Shown: one piece after another, positions 46,901 through 57,599 of the stretch
Layout of the letters: the number at the start of each line of letters is the position of its first letter
Position numbering within the stretch: position 1 is the stretch's first letter
Origin: Blastomyces gilchristii SLH14081
Taxonomy: Eukaryota > Ascomycota > Eurotiomycetes > Onygenales > Ajellomycetaceae
DNA length: 64,000 nucleotides
NCBI RefSeq assembly: GCF_000003855.2
Contig: NW_003101675.1
Span: forward strand, 197,618-261,617
Direction of reading: 5' to 3'
Program-made: the position numbers and the translations under genes
Notes under the pieces: generated by a model
Database searches by the model: none
What the model was told of the DNA's origin: nothing
Seen by the model: only the letters and a program-made list of their open reading frames with translations

Positions 46901-48850
46901 TCAATCTGACTACTTTTAAAATTTATTAATGAGTTATAGAAGGGGAACATCTCTACTGCAGCTTGAATTCAGAAGTTGAAGAAGAAAGAATCTGATTTAA
47001 ACTTGAAAGAGACAGACTCTGAGCAGAACAGTGCTGCTAAGAAATCAAGTTACTGATAACTAGAAGAATGTGAACTTCTACTGCTGAATAATTCAGTCTT
47101 TATCTCTTATAGCAGAGTGATGTATCAGAAGTTATTAAGAATTCATTATATTAATTCTTATACAGAGTACTTCAGATTAGAGAAGACTGAGAAGCTTCTA
47201 AAATATAAATATATTTAAGACAAGCTCTGAACAGATATCAAAGAGTATGTTAAGACTTATAATATCTGTTAAAGAATAAAGATTCTGCAGTATAAGTAAT
47301 ATAATGAGTTGATATCACTGTCTGTCTTAAAGAGCTTATGACAGAATCTATTAATGAATTTCATAGTTGATCTGTCAAAGTTAACAAGAGTCAAAGAATA
47401 TGACTCAATTTTGATTATTATTAACTGTTTCACAAAGATGATAAAATATATCTCTATTTATAAAAAGATTAAAGTCTCTGAATTGACTGATCTGTTTTTA
47501 GATACTATTATTTATAATCACAGTGCTCTGAAATTGTTAATAATAGATTGAGAATCTCTCTTCATCAGTAAATACTGATCAGCTTTTTACTATTATCTTA
47601 TAATAAGACATCTTCTCAGTACTGTATTTCATTCACAGATAGATGAGCAGACTGAATATTAGAATCAGATATTAGAACAGTATCTTTAAGTATTCTATTT
47701 ATATTATTAGAATAATTAACTCAAACATTTTATAATCACTGAATTTATATATAATAATGTAAAGAATGTAATATTAAAAGTATCTTCTTTCTATACTTAT
47801 TATAAATATAATTCTTCATTACTCAGTGACATTACAGATAATATTTTAAAGAGAAGAATAGACAGTCAGAATATTAAATAGATACAGAGAACAGAGTATC
47901 TCTCAGTATCAGAAGTAAGCCCCGGTGGCCGAATGGTTAATGCGGCCACCCGGTAGTGCCTTGGCGTGGGAAACCAAGGCGCGTGGGTTCGAAACCCGCA
48001 GGGAATACATTAAATCCGGAACTCAAGCACCTCAGGTTTCTAATAAATACAGAGGTGTACAAATCGCTTCAATGAATCGCTCTATGTTCCTGGGCTAGGA
48101 AGTTATTATCGCATGTATCTAATTGTCACTCCTTTGTATTTTTCTATGTTCTTGTTATCTTGGCATGGTCTCAACACCTGTATTTCCTCCTGTATAATCA
48201 ACACTTGACCTGTATTTAACATCACGCAAGAACTCATCATAAGCTCCGCTTGCATATAAGTATAATGGAAGAATAATAATAATAATAATAATAATAATAA
48301 GTATCAGAAGTAAAAGTAAGATTGAAACTTTTAAATAAAATTCATAAGAAGATAGTGAAAAGTATTCATTATACTCAGAAGCAGTAGATAGAATACTATA
48401 ATTAAAAACATCTTTCAATGAAGTTCTTAATAGAGAATTAAGTACTACTTTCAGTAAAGAATATCAAGATAATAAGACTATGTAAGAAGCTCAGTAAGTG
48501 ATGACTAGAACCTTTCTCAGTAATAAAAGTAATGAGTAAGCAGATATATGAGTTAAAATTATTCTCAGAATTAAAATCAATTTATTCTGTTTTTTACATT
48601 GTCTATTTAAAGCTCTATAAGTAATACTCTGAGATAAAGTCATCTTGACTGAATAATATTGAGATTGAGAGTGATACTGAATATCTTGTGAAGAAAATAT
48701 TAAAAAAGTAAATATATTACAGTAAGCTTTAATATCTTATTAAATGAAAAGATTATTCATTGTTAGAGAATTTATGAAAATTGCTTAAGTATTTAAAAAA
48801 TGCTGAGAAAGAGATTGCAAGCTATGAGACAGCTAATAGAGACTACTCTA
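43960..48850 (+). pseudogene. Decayed gag-pol of element B2
   Basis: Same domain order as B1 with many TGA/TAA stops. B1 and B2 differ mostly by C/T and G/A, so both were mutated independently after insertion. The longest open stretch (47354-47551) is the integrase core (YDSILIIINCFTKM; LKLLIID). Confidence 0.78.
47919..48299 (+). mobile_element. tRNA-derived SINE, near-intact copy
   Basis: 381 bp flanked by a perfect 14-bp target duplication AGTATCAGAAGTAA (47905-47918 and 48300-48313). The head is a class II tRNA-like sequence: A box TGGCCGAATGGTTAA, variable-arm-like stem CCTTGG/CCAAGG, and B box GGTTCGAAACC. A unique body of about 250 bp follows, and the 3' end is TATAATGGAAG plus (AAT)n. 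It retains CpG and CpC throughout, although the host element B2 is heavily mutated. An internal pol III promoter is implied; mobilisation would need a partner LINE. Confidence 0.88.
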
Positions 48851-50324
48851 TTATATGTCAGAGATATTAAGTAAGAAATACTGCTTAAGACTTCTCATTT
48901 TTCTCAAAGAATTTTTTAGAGATAATCTCACAGTGATTAGTCAGCATCTTATAAACTCTGTAACACTCTTCTTCTATTTTCTCTCAAAGGATTTTTTAGA
49001 AGTTTAATGAGACTATACAAGTATAAAATTCCTGAAGTGATTAATAAGAAAAGAAAGAAATATTTGAAATTAACAAAGATTGATATTATCAACTCATGAG
49101 CTGCTGCTATTCTAATGAGACTGCAGCTCACTGAAAAAGTAGAAAGAGAGATCAGACTCTACTTATTAATAATTATATCTTTATCAAACTCATTCTTCAC
49201 TGTTGAAGTCTTCAGCACTGATATCTTTGTCTGCTGAGAAGTTAGTGCTACAGTGCTGCAGAAGAGTATAAGAAATGCATGAAATATCAACTTATCAACT
49301 TACAAAGCATCTCAGTTATCTGCTTTAATTGAAGTGAGATTCTCTTCAATCAGTGATTGATCTCTGTGACACTTTCAATGATAGCACTGATTAATCTCTT
49401 CTTCTTAAGATCAGTTATTCTGAGGTGTTTTTTCATCTCAGAGATTCACACTTTCATCTTCTTTTACAGATAAGCAAGGAAGATCTCTTCAGCCTTGATG
49501 AAATCTGTTAATACTTGAAGCTCTGAGACTCTCACTCTGTACTACTTGAGCATCTGAGCTTCTTATCAGAGCTGACATAATGTCTTTCTGTGAGATAATA
49601 CTTACAGAGAGACAGAAGTCATTGTTGCAGATATAACAGAAACAATGAGAGTGAGAGAAGAAATAGATATATAAAATCTCTTCTTTCTTCAGCTGCTTAG
49701 CACAGTGCAGACATGTAACAGTGTCAGTCAGAGATCATATCAGAGTCTTCTTATAGAGAGAAGATAAAGAAACTGCAGAACTCTGCAGACTCAACTCAGC
49801 AGTATTCTGAGCAGGGCTTGAGTATGTCATGAGAGAGAAACTACAGATTGAGCTTCTCAGAGTCACTATTCTCAGAATCAAGCTCTTTCTAAGATTCTCT
49901 CTGAATGATCACACAGGGTCATACATCACTATGTTAACTGAGAAGAGAAATAATGTCATGATAATAGTAAGAGAGACAGAGAATGAATCAGATGCAGATA
50001 AACTGATCAGCAGAAGAGATAACACTTCACTGCAAGATACAGCTGCTATCACCACAGCTGAAAGAGATGCAGAAGAAGAAGAAGATGTGATAATAAGAGT
50101 AATACTTCTGCAGCTTATTGATATCATAATCTTCACCTTCAATCTGACTTTCTTGACAGTCATGAAGACTGCAGTCATATCATGAAGACATTTGATCACT
50201 AGAAAATATTAGAATATTCTTCTTATTATCTTATAAGAATGATACTCTCATACACTCACTATTAAAGATGAGAGAGAGAGGAAAAATTGTGTCATAGAAA
50301 GAGAAGAATCTTTTCAAAAAATCC

Positions 50325-51192
50325 TGTTACTACTGTTAACTTTGTCTCTAAAAATACATCACTTTTGCAGAGAATTTTATATATAGAATAAAATATAATG
50401 AGTGATCTGTAAGTCACTTATTAACTATGTTTTTCACATTCTAAATTAATATATAAGAAACTCACTTATCACATGTTTGATTTGAACAGAGATGAGAAAA
50501 GAAGATTTACACAGTTAGCAGAAAAACTCATCTATTTCTTTATATCACACATAGTACATGTACTGTTAAATCAGTTGACAATCATTGCTATATAATAAAG
50601 ATAACTTCTAATTCAGTAATCTTGAGAGCATCAGAACTATACTCTTAAAGAGAAGAATATTATCACACTCTCAGTCATGTCAAGATCTTATTACAGTTTC
50701 ACACAGCTTATTACTTTCATATGAATGATTTCATTCTATTCAAACCAGTTTTCAATCACTCTATGACATCATTCAGATATATCATAGAAAGATTCAATTA
50801 ATGAATATAAGAACCTCACTTCTATATAAGATTAGCAGATTACTCTTTCTTAGTAGTGAGATACTGCTGAGGTATTACTTCAGCTATTCTTACTCATGAA
50901 ATAAAAGAAGAGTATTCATTCATTGTCTATATAGAATAGCTAGATACTGACTTCTTATGAAAGAAGTCAGTGATTCATTTTTCTTTTACTGAAATATATA
51001 CAAGAGTTACTGTGTTTCTTATACAATCTTCTTAGTATACTAAGTATCATATCTGTGATATTCTTGCAATAACTCTGTAGCCTATGAGCTCACTATTTAA
51101 GCAAGATAGTCAAGCTTACTTATACGGCTTCTTAACAACTATCTCTACATGACACTGCTGACTAGTCACTGCTTCGGTTCCGCTATGTTACA
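50325..51192 (+). repeat. Probable 3' LTR of element B2
   Basis: 868 bp, same length as the B1 segment. Right end TTCGGTTCCGCTATGTTACA is less mutated than that of B1. Confidence 0.55.
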
Positions 51193-52984
51193 ATAAGAGA
51201 GATAGATTTATAACATTATTATCTTATCAGAAGACATCTAGATATTCATGATATTATTAAGAGAGTTTTGTATAAGAATCTGTTATTATAACACAGAATA
51301 ACTTTTCTAGAGCCTTTTTAATATCAGTCAGACTGATGAAATAGATTGATATATAGTTCTACTATCAGTAATTCTTTCAGTGACTTCTTTTTCTAAGTAT
51401 TTCATAGGCATTAACAGAGATCTGTGTCAGTTTCATGATTTTATGAATATCATCTTCATGAACTCTATTATTGTTAGAGAATATTAAACTTCTGTTTCAA
51501 GTATTCAATAAGATGCCTTGTTCAGATAGTCAGATAAGTTCTAATATAAGATTATAATCAAGATTATTAACTTTATATGTATAGATATTCTCACACTGAT
51601 ATTCTTCAATATCTATGTTTAGTTTTATCATGTAACAGATATAAACATCTTTTAAATCATTAAATTCTGCAAGAAGTTGAGGTTTTGATAAGAGAATATG
51701 CTGAAGATTATAATATCTTACAACTGAAGATTTAATCATTGCATAGTGACATAGACTGCTGTCTATCATGACTTTCATATTATACATGTTATTAATTACA
51801 GTAGATATAAGAATTACATTTATTGATATTTTCTCTTTAAATTATTATTATCTGACCTCTTCAAGCTTCTGTTTATAAATTTGAACAGAAGCTAATCTTT
51901 TCCCTGTTTCATCAGAGTGTTCTCATAGTTATCTTCTGAATCTTTCTTCACTGTAATGTAGTTAATGCAGACAGGTACTAATTCATTCTTTGAGTGAGAA
52001 AACACTGATCTTTCTCTTGAGTGAGAAAGTGCTGATCTTTCTCTTAAATAAGAAGATACATAGATTAATTAGCAGTTAGAAGCAATGTGTTCTGATCAGT
52101 TATAGTTAATGTATATCTTACATTGATGTCAATCAGTGACTTCTTCAGAAGTGATCTCAGAAACTCAGAAGCCTGTTCAAATGATGAAGACTCTTGCTTA
52201 TGTATAGATATTTAAGTCTACTCAGTTCATAGCATCTGTATCATTGTTATTATTCTTTAGTATAGATATAGATGTATAAGTGATTGAAATGTAACATCTT
52301 CTGTCACTATTCTGTATACTCTTGAGCTTGATAAGACAGTCATTCAATATCTGAAGCTGTGTGCAGAAGCCTTTATAAGTTGAGTCTTTATTTATACTTA
52401 TAAGAGTCTGTAAGAGTTCAAAAGTCAATATCTTCTTAAGCATGTTGATCTTCATTCAATTCTCTTAAGATTAATCATCTGCTTCTAAGATCTGAGTGTC
52501 AAAGTCAGAAATGAATGTTGTAAGAGAAGTGTTTCTCTGTCAGACACTCTGTAATTAATCTAATACTTTCTGTTACATAACAGTGTCTTGAAACAGAATA
52601 TCAAGATATTTGATAATATTGTCAGGCATTCATAATACAGGTTCACATGCTTTTATTCATGAATGAAACTTCTGTTTTATGCAATTCTTCAATCATTCAT
52701 TGATATATCAATCTTGATTCATTAATAAACTGATGACATCTTCATCTATACTTAGTTTCATGAGCATTTTCATTCTCTATGATGAGTAGAGAGTGAGATC
52801 AGAAGTATTGAAATATACAGAAGTATCTAAGTATTCTTTCAGTACTTTTGTATTTAGTTCTGTAGATGCTGAAGTTGTATGAGTTCTCTGTTAAATTAAT
52901 TGTTAAATTTTCTTATATTAAAGTTGTTAAGTTATATTCATATCTGCTATCTATTACTGTTATAATTTTAACATTACTCAGAGT

Positions 52985-53490
52985 TAGACTGACCGTGTGA
53001 CCGTGTCTGGGACCAGGACCAGATTTTTTGATAGTTTCATTACCAATTCGACTGATCCCATTACACGGTTTTAACATTAGATAGTAGTCCCATACTGTCC
53101 CAGTGGGACTTACTGTCTACTCTTGTCACATTTTCCAAATGAGACCATGATTTTCACTTCTCAATTTAAATTATTTTTATTGCTTTAAATGACTTTAAAT
53201 CTCATTTGAGTGTTATCAAAAAGCGTTACTTTTTAAAAAATTAAAAATAGTCTAAAAAAAACCTTAAAATGTCTAAAAATAGTAACTTTATGCCAAGAAT
53301 GGAACTAAATAGGACCAAATGAGACCACTTTCTCATTTTTTTCAAGTCATGGTTCCATTTTAAGATCTGATATATAGTCACTTTACGTGTTTTTTTGATG
53401 GCCAGTCCCAGCGGGATTCACATCAAGAAATGTATGAGACCAGATCAAATGAGATCAAACATGAAATTCATGGTCCCGGCGGCCAGTCTA
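52985..53490 (-). mobile_element. hAT non-autonomous element, copy 4
   Basis: 506 bp, inverted relative to copies 1-3, perfect 8-bp target duplication CTCAGAGT (52977-52984 and 53491-53498). Inserted in the gag of A2. Confidence 0.93.
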
Positions 53491-53864
53491 CTCAGAGTCA
53501 CTGTGATATTACTTCTATACTTACATTCAAGAGTTCTCTCATATTATTGTTAGACATGATTATATCATTTATTAGATATGTGATATCTATGAAATCTGAA
53601 GAAGTGTAATTGTATAAATATCTCATACATCTGAGTGTCAGAACTCTCAGATCTTTCACTGACATTGTCTTATAAGATCTTATTACAGAGTCAGAGTGAC
53701 TGATAAGTAAGCTTCTATCTGAGAACTCAGTATTCACTTAACTATGTTTCTCTTTCTTATATATTGTTATGTGTTTGAATATCTCTCAATGAATAATCAT
53801 TTCTAATGAGAAAATAATACATGAATAATCATTTCTAATAAGAAGACAATGAACATTTTTCTGA

Positions 53865-54225
53865 TGTAAGAGGCCTATGCTGAATAGATCAGTATAATAA
53901 ATAGAACTTATATAATAAAGAGAAAAATGTTAAAGAAGAAAAAGAAAGAGAAAGTACAAGAATCAGTAATTGAAGTGAATATTTATACATGTATATAGTG
54001 AAGCTTCAGAATGAAAGAATTTACACATATTTATAGCAGCTGAGAATCAGTGATTGAGAATGACTGAGAATCAGAGTGTATATGTTTATACATGTTCATA
54101 GCAGCTGAGGATCAGTGATTGAGAATGACTGAGAATCAGAGTATATATATTTAAGAATGAAGTGATAGAAATCTGTGAAGTGTAACAGAATAGTCTATAT
54201 AATTGATCAGGCGCAGCCCGCCCCA
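53865..54225 (-). repeat. 5' LTR of A2, enlarged by an internal tandem duplication
   Basis: 361 bp against 270 bp in A1. The extra length is a second copy of an approximately 70-bp unit containing AGCAGCTGAGGATCAGTGAT and GAGAATGACTGAGAATCAG (about 54010-54150). The outer end keeps GGCGCAGCCCGCCCC. Confidence 0.8.
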
Positions 54226-54235
54226 ATTATTAAAA

Positions 54236-54770
54236 ATTTTTATGTTGATATATTTAAAAATTCTGAAAAAAACCCCTTTATATTCTATATAAATTTATCT
54301 GTTTATTTAATTAATTATAAATCAGTTATATATGCTTTGATTAATTAATAAGCTGAATAAATCAATGAATAAATAAATTAAAAGATTGAAAGTCAATTAT
54401 CAACTGATTATTACTGTATTATATGAGGTCAGAGTTATAATTATATAACAAGGTTAAGTAATGTACTTATCAAGGTCAAGTTTTCTGTATACACAGTTTG
54501 TAAGATATATACAGAAAACTTAATCTTACTAAGTATATTACTTAATCTTATTACATAATTATAACTCTGACCTCACATAATACAGTAATAATTAGTTAGT
54601 AATTAACTTTCAATCTTTTATTCACTCAGCTTATCAATTAATCAAAACATGTATAATTAATTAAATAAACAGATAAATTTATATAGAATATAAAGAGATA
54701 TTTTACAGAATTTTAAAATATATCAAGATAAAAATATTTAATAATTAATTTTAAATTGATTTTAAATTGA
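54236..54770. repeat. Large palindrome (foldback element)
   Basis: Two arms of about 250 bp in inverted orientation around a short centre near 54500. For example TTTATCTGTTTATTTAATTAA near 54295 (20 bases cut) matches its complement near 54670, and GAGGTCAGAGTTATAATTAT matches near 54560-54580. No coding capacity; ends not precisely defined. Confidence 0.75.
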
Positions 54771-55140
54771 TTTTAAATTAATTCTGAATTGATTCTGAAT
54801 TGATTATAGTAATAAAAATAGATTCAATCTATATATTTAAGTAATTAATAATTGATTGAAAATCAGTTGATAATCAATTCAGTATAAATTATATAAATAC
54901 TTACTTTATTATTAAATTCAAGAATAATTTCAGTATTAAATTGATTTTAAATTGATTTTAAATTGATTCTGAATTAATTATTAATTAATTATAGTAATAA
55001 AATAAATTCAATCTATATATTTAAGTAATTAACAATTGATTGAAAATCAGTTGATAATTAATTCAGTGTAAATTATATAAATACTTACTTTATTATTAAA
55101 TTCAAGATAATTTCAGTATTAAATTGATTTTAAATTGATT
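54745..55140. repeat. Tandem repeat, ~185-bp unit, two copies plus a partial third
   Basis: Units start with repeated TTTTAAATTGA words, contain TCAATCTATATATTTAAGTAA and GATTGAAAATCAGTTGATAA-like segments, and end AAATTCAAGA. Unit starts fall near 54748, 54936 and 55118. Confidence 0.8.
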
Positions 55141-55199
55141 TTGAATTGATTGTAGAATTGATGATAAATAATTAAGTGATTTCAAATTACAAGAAAAGA

Positions 55200-55389
55200 T
55201 GTATTGAGTGAGATCAGATAGTGGCACGGGTCACATTTGCAAGGTCAGCTTACATAATGAGGTCAAGTTTGTGAGAGAGGTTGAACATGATTGATTGTTG
55301 TTATTATCTTCTAACTAACTAGCAGCTAGTGGAAGCTAAATATATGTGTGTGAGTCACATGGGTTAGAGCTTGTGTAGTAGCTCCAACA
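55200..55389 (-). repeat. Copia-type LTR remnant
   Basis: On the minus strand it begins TGTTGGAGCTACTACACAAG, a start typical of Ty1/copia LTRs. Sequence is not RIP-like (CpG and CpC present). The other end is not clear. Confidence 0.4.
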
Positions 55390-55957
55390 CCTCGTCATGC
55401 TACGCAGGCCAGTTAACCCACGCAGTCAAAAGCACTCAAATCATTCAAATATGCAATAAAAATTAATTACAAAATGTAGAGTCTAGTTTTCTCATAAAGA
55501 CTAGCTTCATACATGAAAAAACATAAAAAACATGCAAGAAGAACACTCAAATCCGTCCTTTCAGTATTGGTATTACCCTCAGTCGTTCTAACGCCGCGGG
55601 ATCTCATTCTCATTATTTTTGTGGTTTTCATCGTCATAGGCATAGGTCATCGGCATAGGTCATCGGCATAGGTCATCGGCATAGGTCATTATATGGGCAA
55701 TCAGTGGCCCGGCATCATATAGGCACTGGGGCCTGGCATCGTAGGCACTGGGACCTGGCATCATGGTCATCGGTATGGGCATCGTAGGCACTGGGGCCTG
55801 GCATCATATAGGCACTGTGGCCTGGCATCATATAGGCACTGTGCCCTGGCATCGTTATCAGTATTTCTATTGTTTTGGCGTTGATATTGGCGGTCATCAT
55901 GAGCATCATTAGAAGACTTGCTCAGTATTATAGCATACAGATGTAGTAGCATCAATT
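55390..55957. other. Unmutated island with minisatellite
   Basis: GC-containing stretch between the LTR-like sequence and hAT copy 5. It contains four units of the 13-bp GGTCATCGGCATA (55642-55690) and a 24-bp minisatellite. A minus-strand frame crosses it (SSNDAHDDRQYQRQNNRN) and may be the C-terminal part of a retroelement gag. Confidence 0.5.
55710..55862. repeat. 24-bp minisatellite
   Basis: About five imperfect units of CCTGGCATCATATAGGCACT plus four bases; on the minus strand the unit encodes an 8-residue repeat MPGHSAYM. Confidence 0.8.
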
Positions 55958-56461
55958 TAGACTGACCGTGTGACCGTGTCTGAGACCAGGACTAGAATTT
56001 TTGATAGTTTCATTATCAATTTGACTGATCTTATTACACAGTTTTAATATTAGATAGTAGTCTTATACTGTCTCAGTGAGACTTACTGTCTACTCTTATC
56101 TCATTTTTCAAATGAGATCATGATTTTCACTTCTCAATTTAAATTATTTTTACTGCTTTAAATGACTTTAAATCTCATTTAAGTATTATCAAAAAGCATT
56201 ACTTTTTAAAAAATTAAAAATAGTCTAAAAAACCTTAAAATGTCTAAAAATAGTAACTTTATGCTAAGAATAAGACTAAATGAAATTAAATGAGATCACT
56301 TTCTCATTTTTTTCAAGTCATGATTTCATTTTAAGATCTGATATATAGTCACTTTACATGTTTTTTTAATAATTAGTCTTAGCAGAATTCATGTCAAGAA
56401 ATGTATAAGATCAGATTAAATAAGATTAAATATAAAATTTATAATTTCAGCAGCTAGTCTA
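55958..56461 (-). mobile_element. hAT non-autonomous element, copy 5 (strongly mutated)
   Basis: About 504 bp, TAGACTGACCG...TAGTCTA; left flank CATCAATT. The matching right flank is not evident, as copy 6 inserted across its right end. Confidence 0.85.
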
Positions 56462-56867
56462 GATTAGACTGACTGTGTAACTGTGTTTAAGATCAGAATC
56501 AGAATTTTTAATAGTCTTATTATCAATTCAACTAATCTCATTATATGATTTTAACATTAAATAGTAGTCTTATACTATCTCAGTGAGACTTACTATCTAC
56601 TTTTATACATTTTTCAAATGAAATCATGATTTTCACTTCTCAATTTAAATTATTTTTATTACTTTAAATGACTTTAAATCTCATTTAAGTATTATTAAAA
56701 AGTGTTACTTTTTAAAAAATTAAAAATAATTTAAAAAAAACCTTAAAATGTCTAAAAATAGTAACTTTATGCTAAGAATGAAACTAAATAAGATTAAATA
56801 AAATTACTTTCTCATTTTTTCAAGTCATAATTTCATTTTAAGATCTGATATATAGTCACTTTACATG

Positions 56868-56872
<5 letters not shown>

Positions 56873-56898
<26 letters not shown>

Positions 56899-57250
56899 CT
56901 TTTATTATACTTATATGCAAGCGGAGCTTATGATGAGTTCTTGCATGATGTTAAATACAGATTAAGTATTAATTATACAGAAGGAAATACAGATGTTGAG
57001 ATCATGTCAAGATAACAAGAACATAGAAAAATATCAAAGAAGTGACAATTAAATACATGTGATAATAACTTCTCAGTCTAGAAACATAGAGCAATTCATT
57101 GAAGTGATTTATACACCTCTGTATTTATTAGAAACCTGAGATGCTTGAGTTCTGAATTTAATGTATTCTCTGCGGGTTTTGAGCCCACGCGCCTTGATTT
57201 TCCATGTCAAGATACTATCAGATAGCTGTATTAATCATTCAGTTACTAAG
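56873..57250 (-). mobile_element. tRNA-derived SINE, RIP-decayed copy
   Basis: Inverted homologue of the SINE at 47919-48299 along its full length, (ATT)n at the left. Nearly all differences are transitions, for example head GCCCCGGTGGCCGAATGG to GTCTTAGTAACTGAATGA. It is inserted in the T-run of hAT copy 6, with CATGTTTTTTT at both edges as target duplication. Confidence 0.85.
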
Positions 57251-57599
57251 ACTGCATGTTTTTTTTTTATTTTTTTTTAATGACTAGTCTCAGCGGAATT
57301 CACATCAAGAAATGTATAAGATCAGATTAAATGAGATTAAATATAAAATTCATGATTTCAGTGATCAGTCTTAGACTGGCCGGCGGGACCATGAATTTCA
57401 CATTTGATCTCATTTGGTCTGGTCTCATACATTTCTTGGCGTGAGTCCCACCAGAATCAAGCCTCAAAAAAATCTGAAAATGAACCATTTCTGAGAGAAA
57501 TGGTGTGAAAAATGACCAGATTTAATTCAAGAACAGTGAAATGAGAGTAATTTCTCAGAATAAACTGTGAAAGATGATCATTCTTCTAAAATCAGAATG

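Larger units (their letters stand above)
43905..51192 (+). mobile_element. Gypsy element B, copy B2
   Basis: Collinear with B1 from gag through 3' LTR. RT motif FCIVYLNNILIF at about 45.72 kb, an RNase H segment at 46061-46261, an integrase segment at 47354-47551, SINE insertion at 47919-48299, chromodomain remnant near 48.7-48.8 kb, and LTR-like 50325-51192 ending CGCTATGTTACA. Element C has displaced its 5' end. It sits inside inverted A2: A2 resumes at 51193 where A1 has position about 27604. Confidence 0.82.
51193..54225 (-). mobile_element. Gypsy element A, inverted copy A2 (5' half)
   Basis: The minus-strand 5' LTR (54225-53865) is followed by gag (open segment 53737-53498, MNTEFSDRSLLISHSDS), hAT copy 4, more gag (52455-52222, MKINMLKKILTFELLQTL) and protease (51787-51530, MIDSSLCHYAMIKSSVVRYY). 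It ends where B2 is inserted. The rest of A2 (RT onward) is not found to the left. Confidence 0.82.

Noticed and set aside
47919..48010. Functional tRNA gene (Ser/Leu-like)
   Set aside because: A and B boxes are present but the acceptor and anticodon stems do not close, and the sequence continues into a SINE body with a target duplication.
37194..53490. 505-bp repeats as solo LTRs or Mutator-like elements with 10-bp duplications
   Set aside because: Ends are TAGACTG...CAGTCTA with inverted termini and 8-bp duplications, and the large relative encodes hAT transposase motifs.
54745..55140. CRISPR array
   Set aside because: Repeat units are adjacent 185-bp tandem copies without spacers, in a eukaryotic genome.
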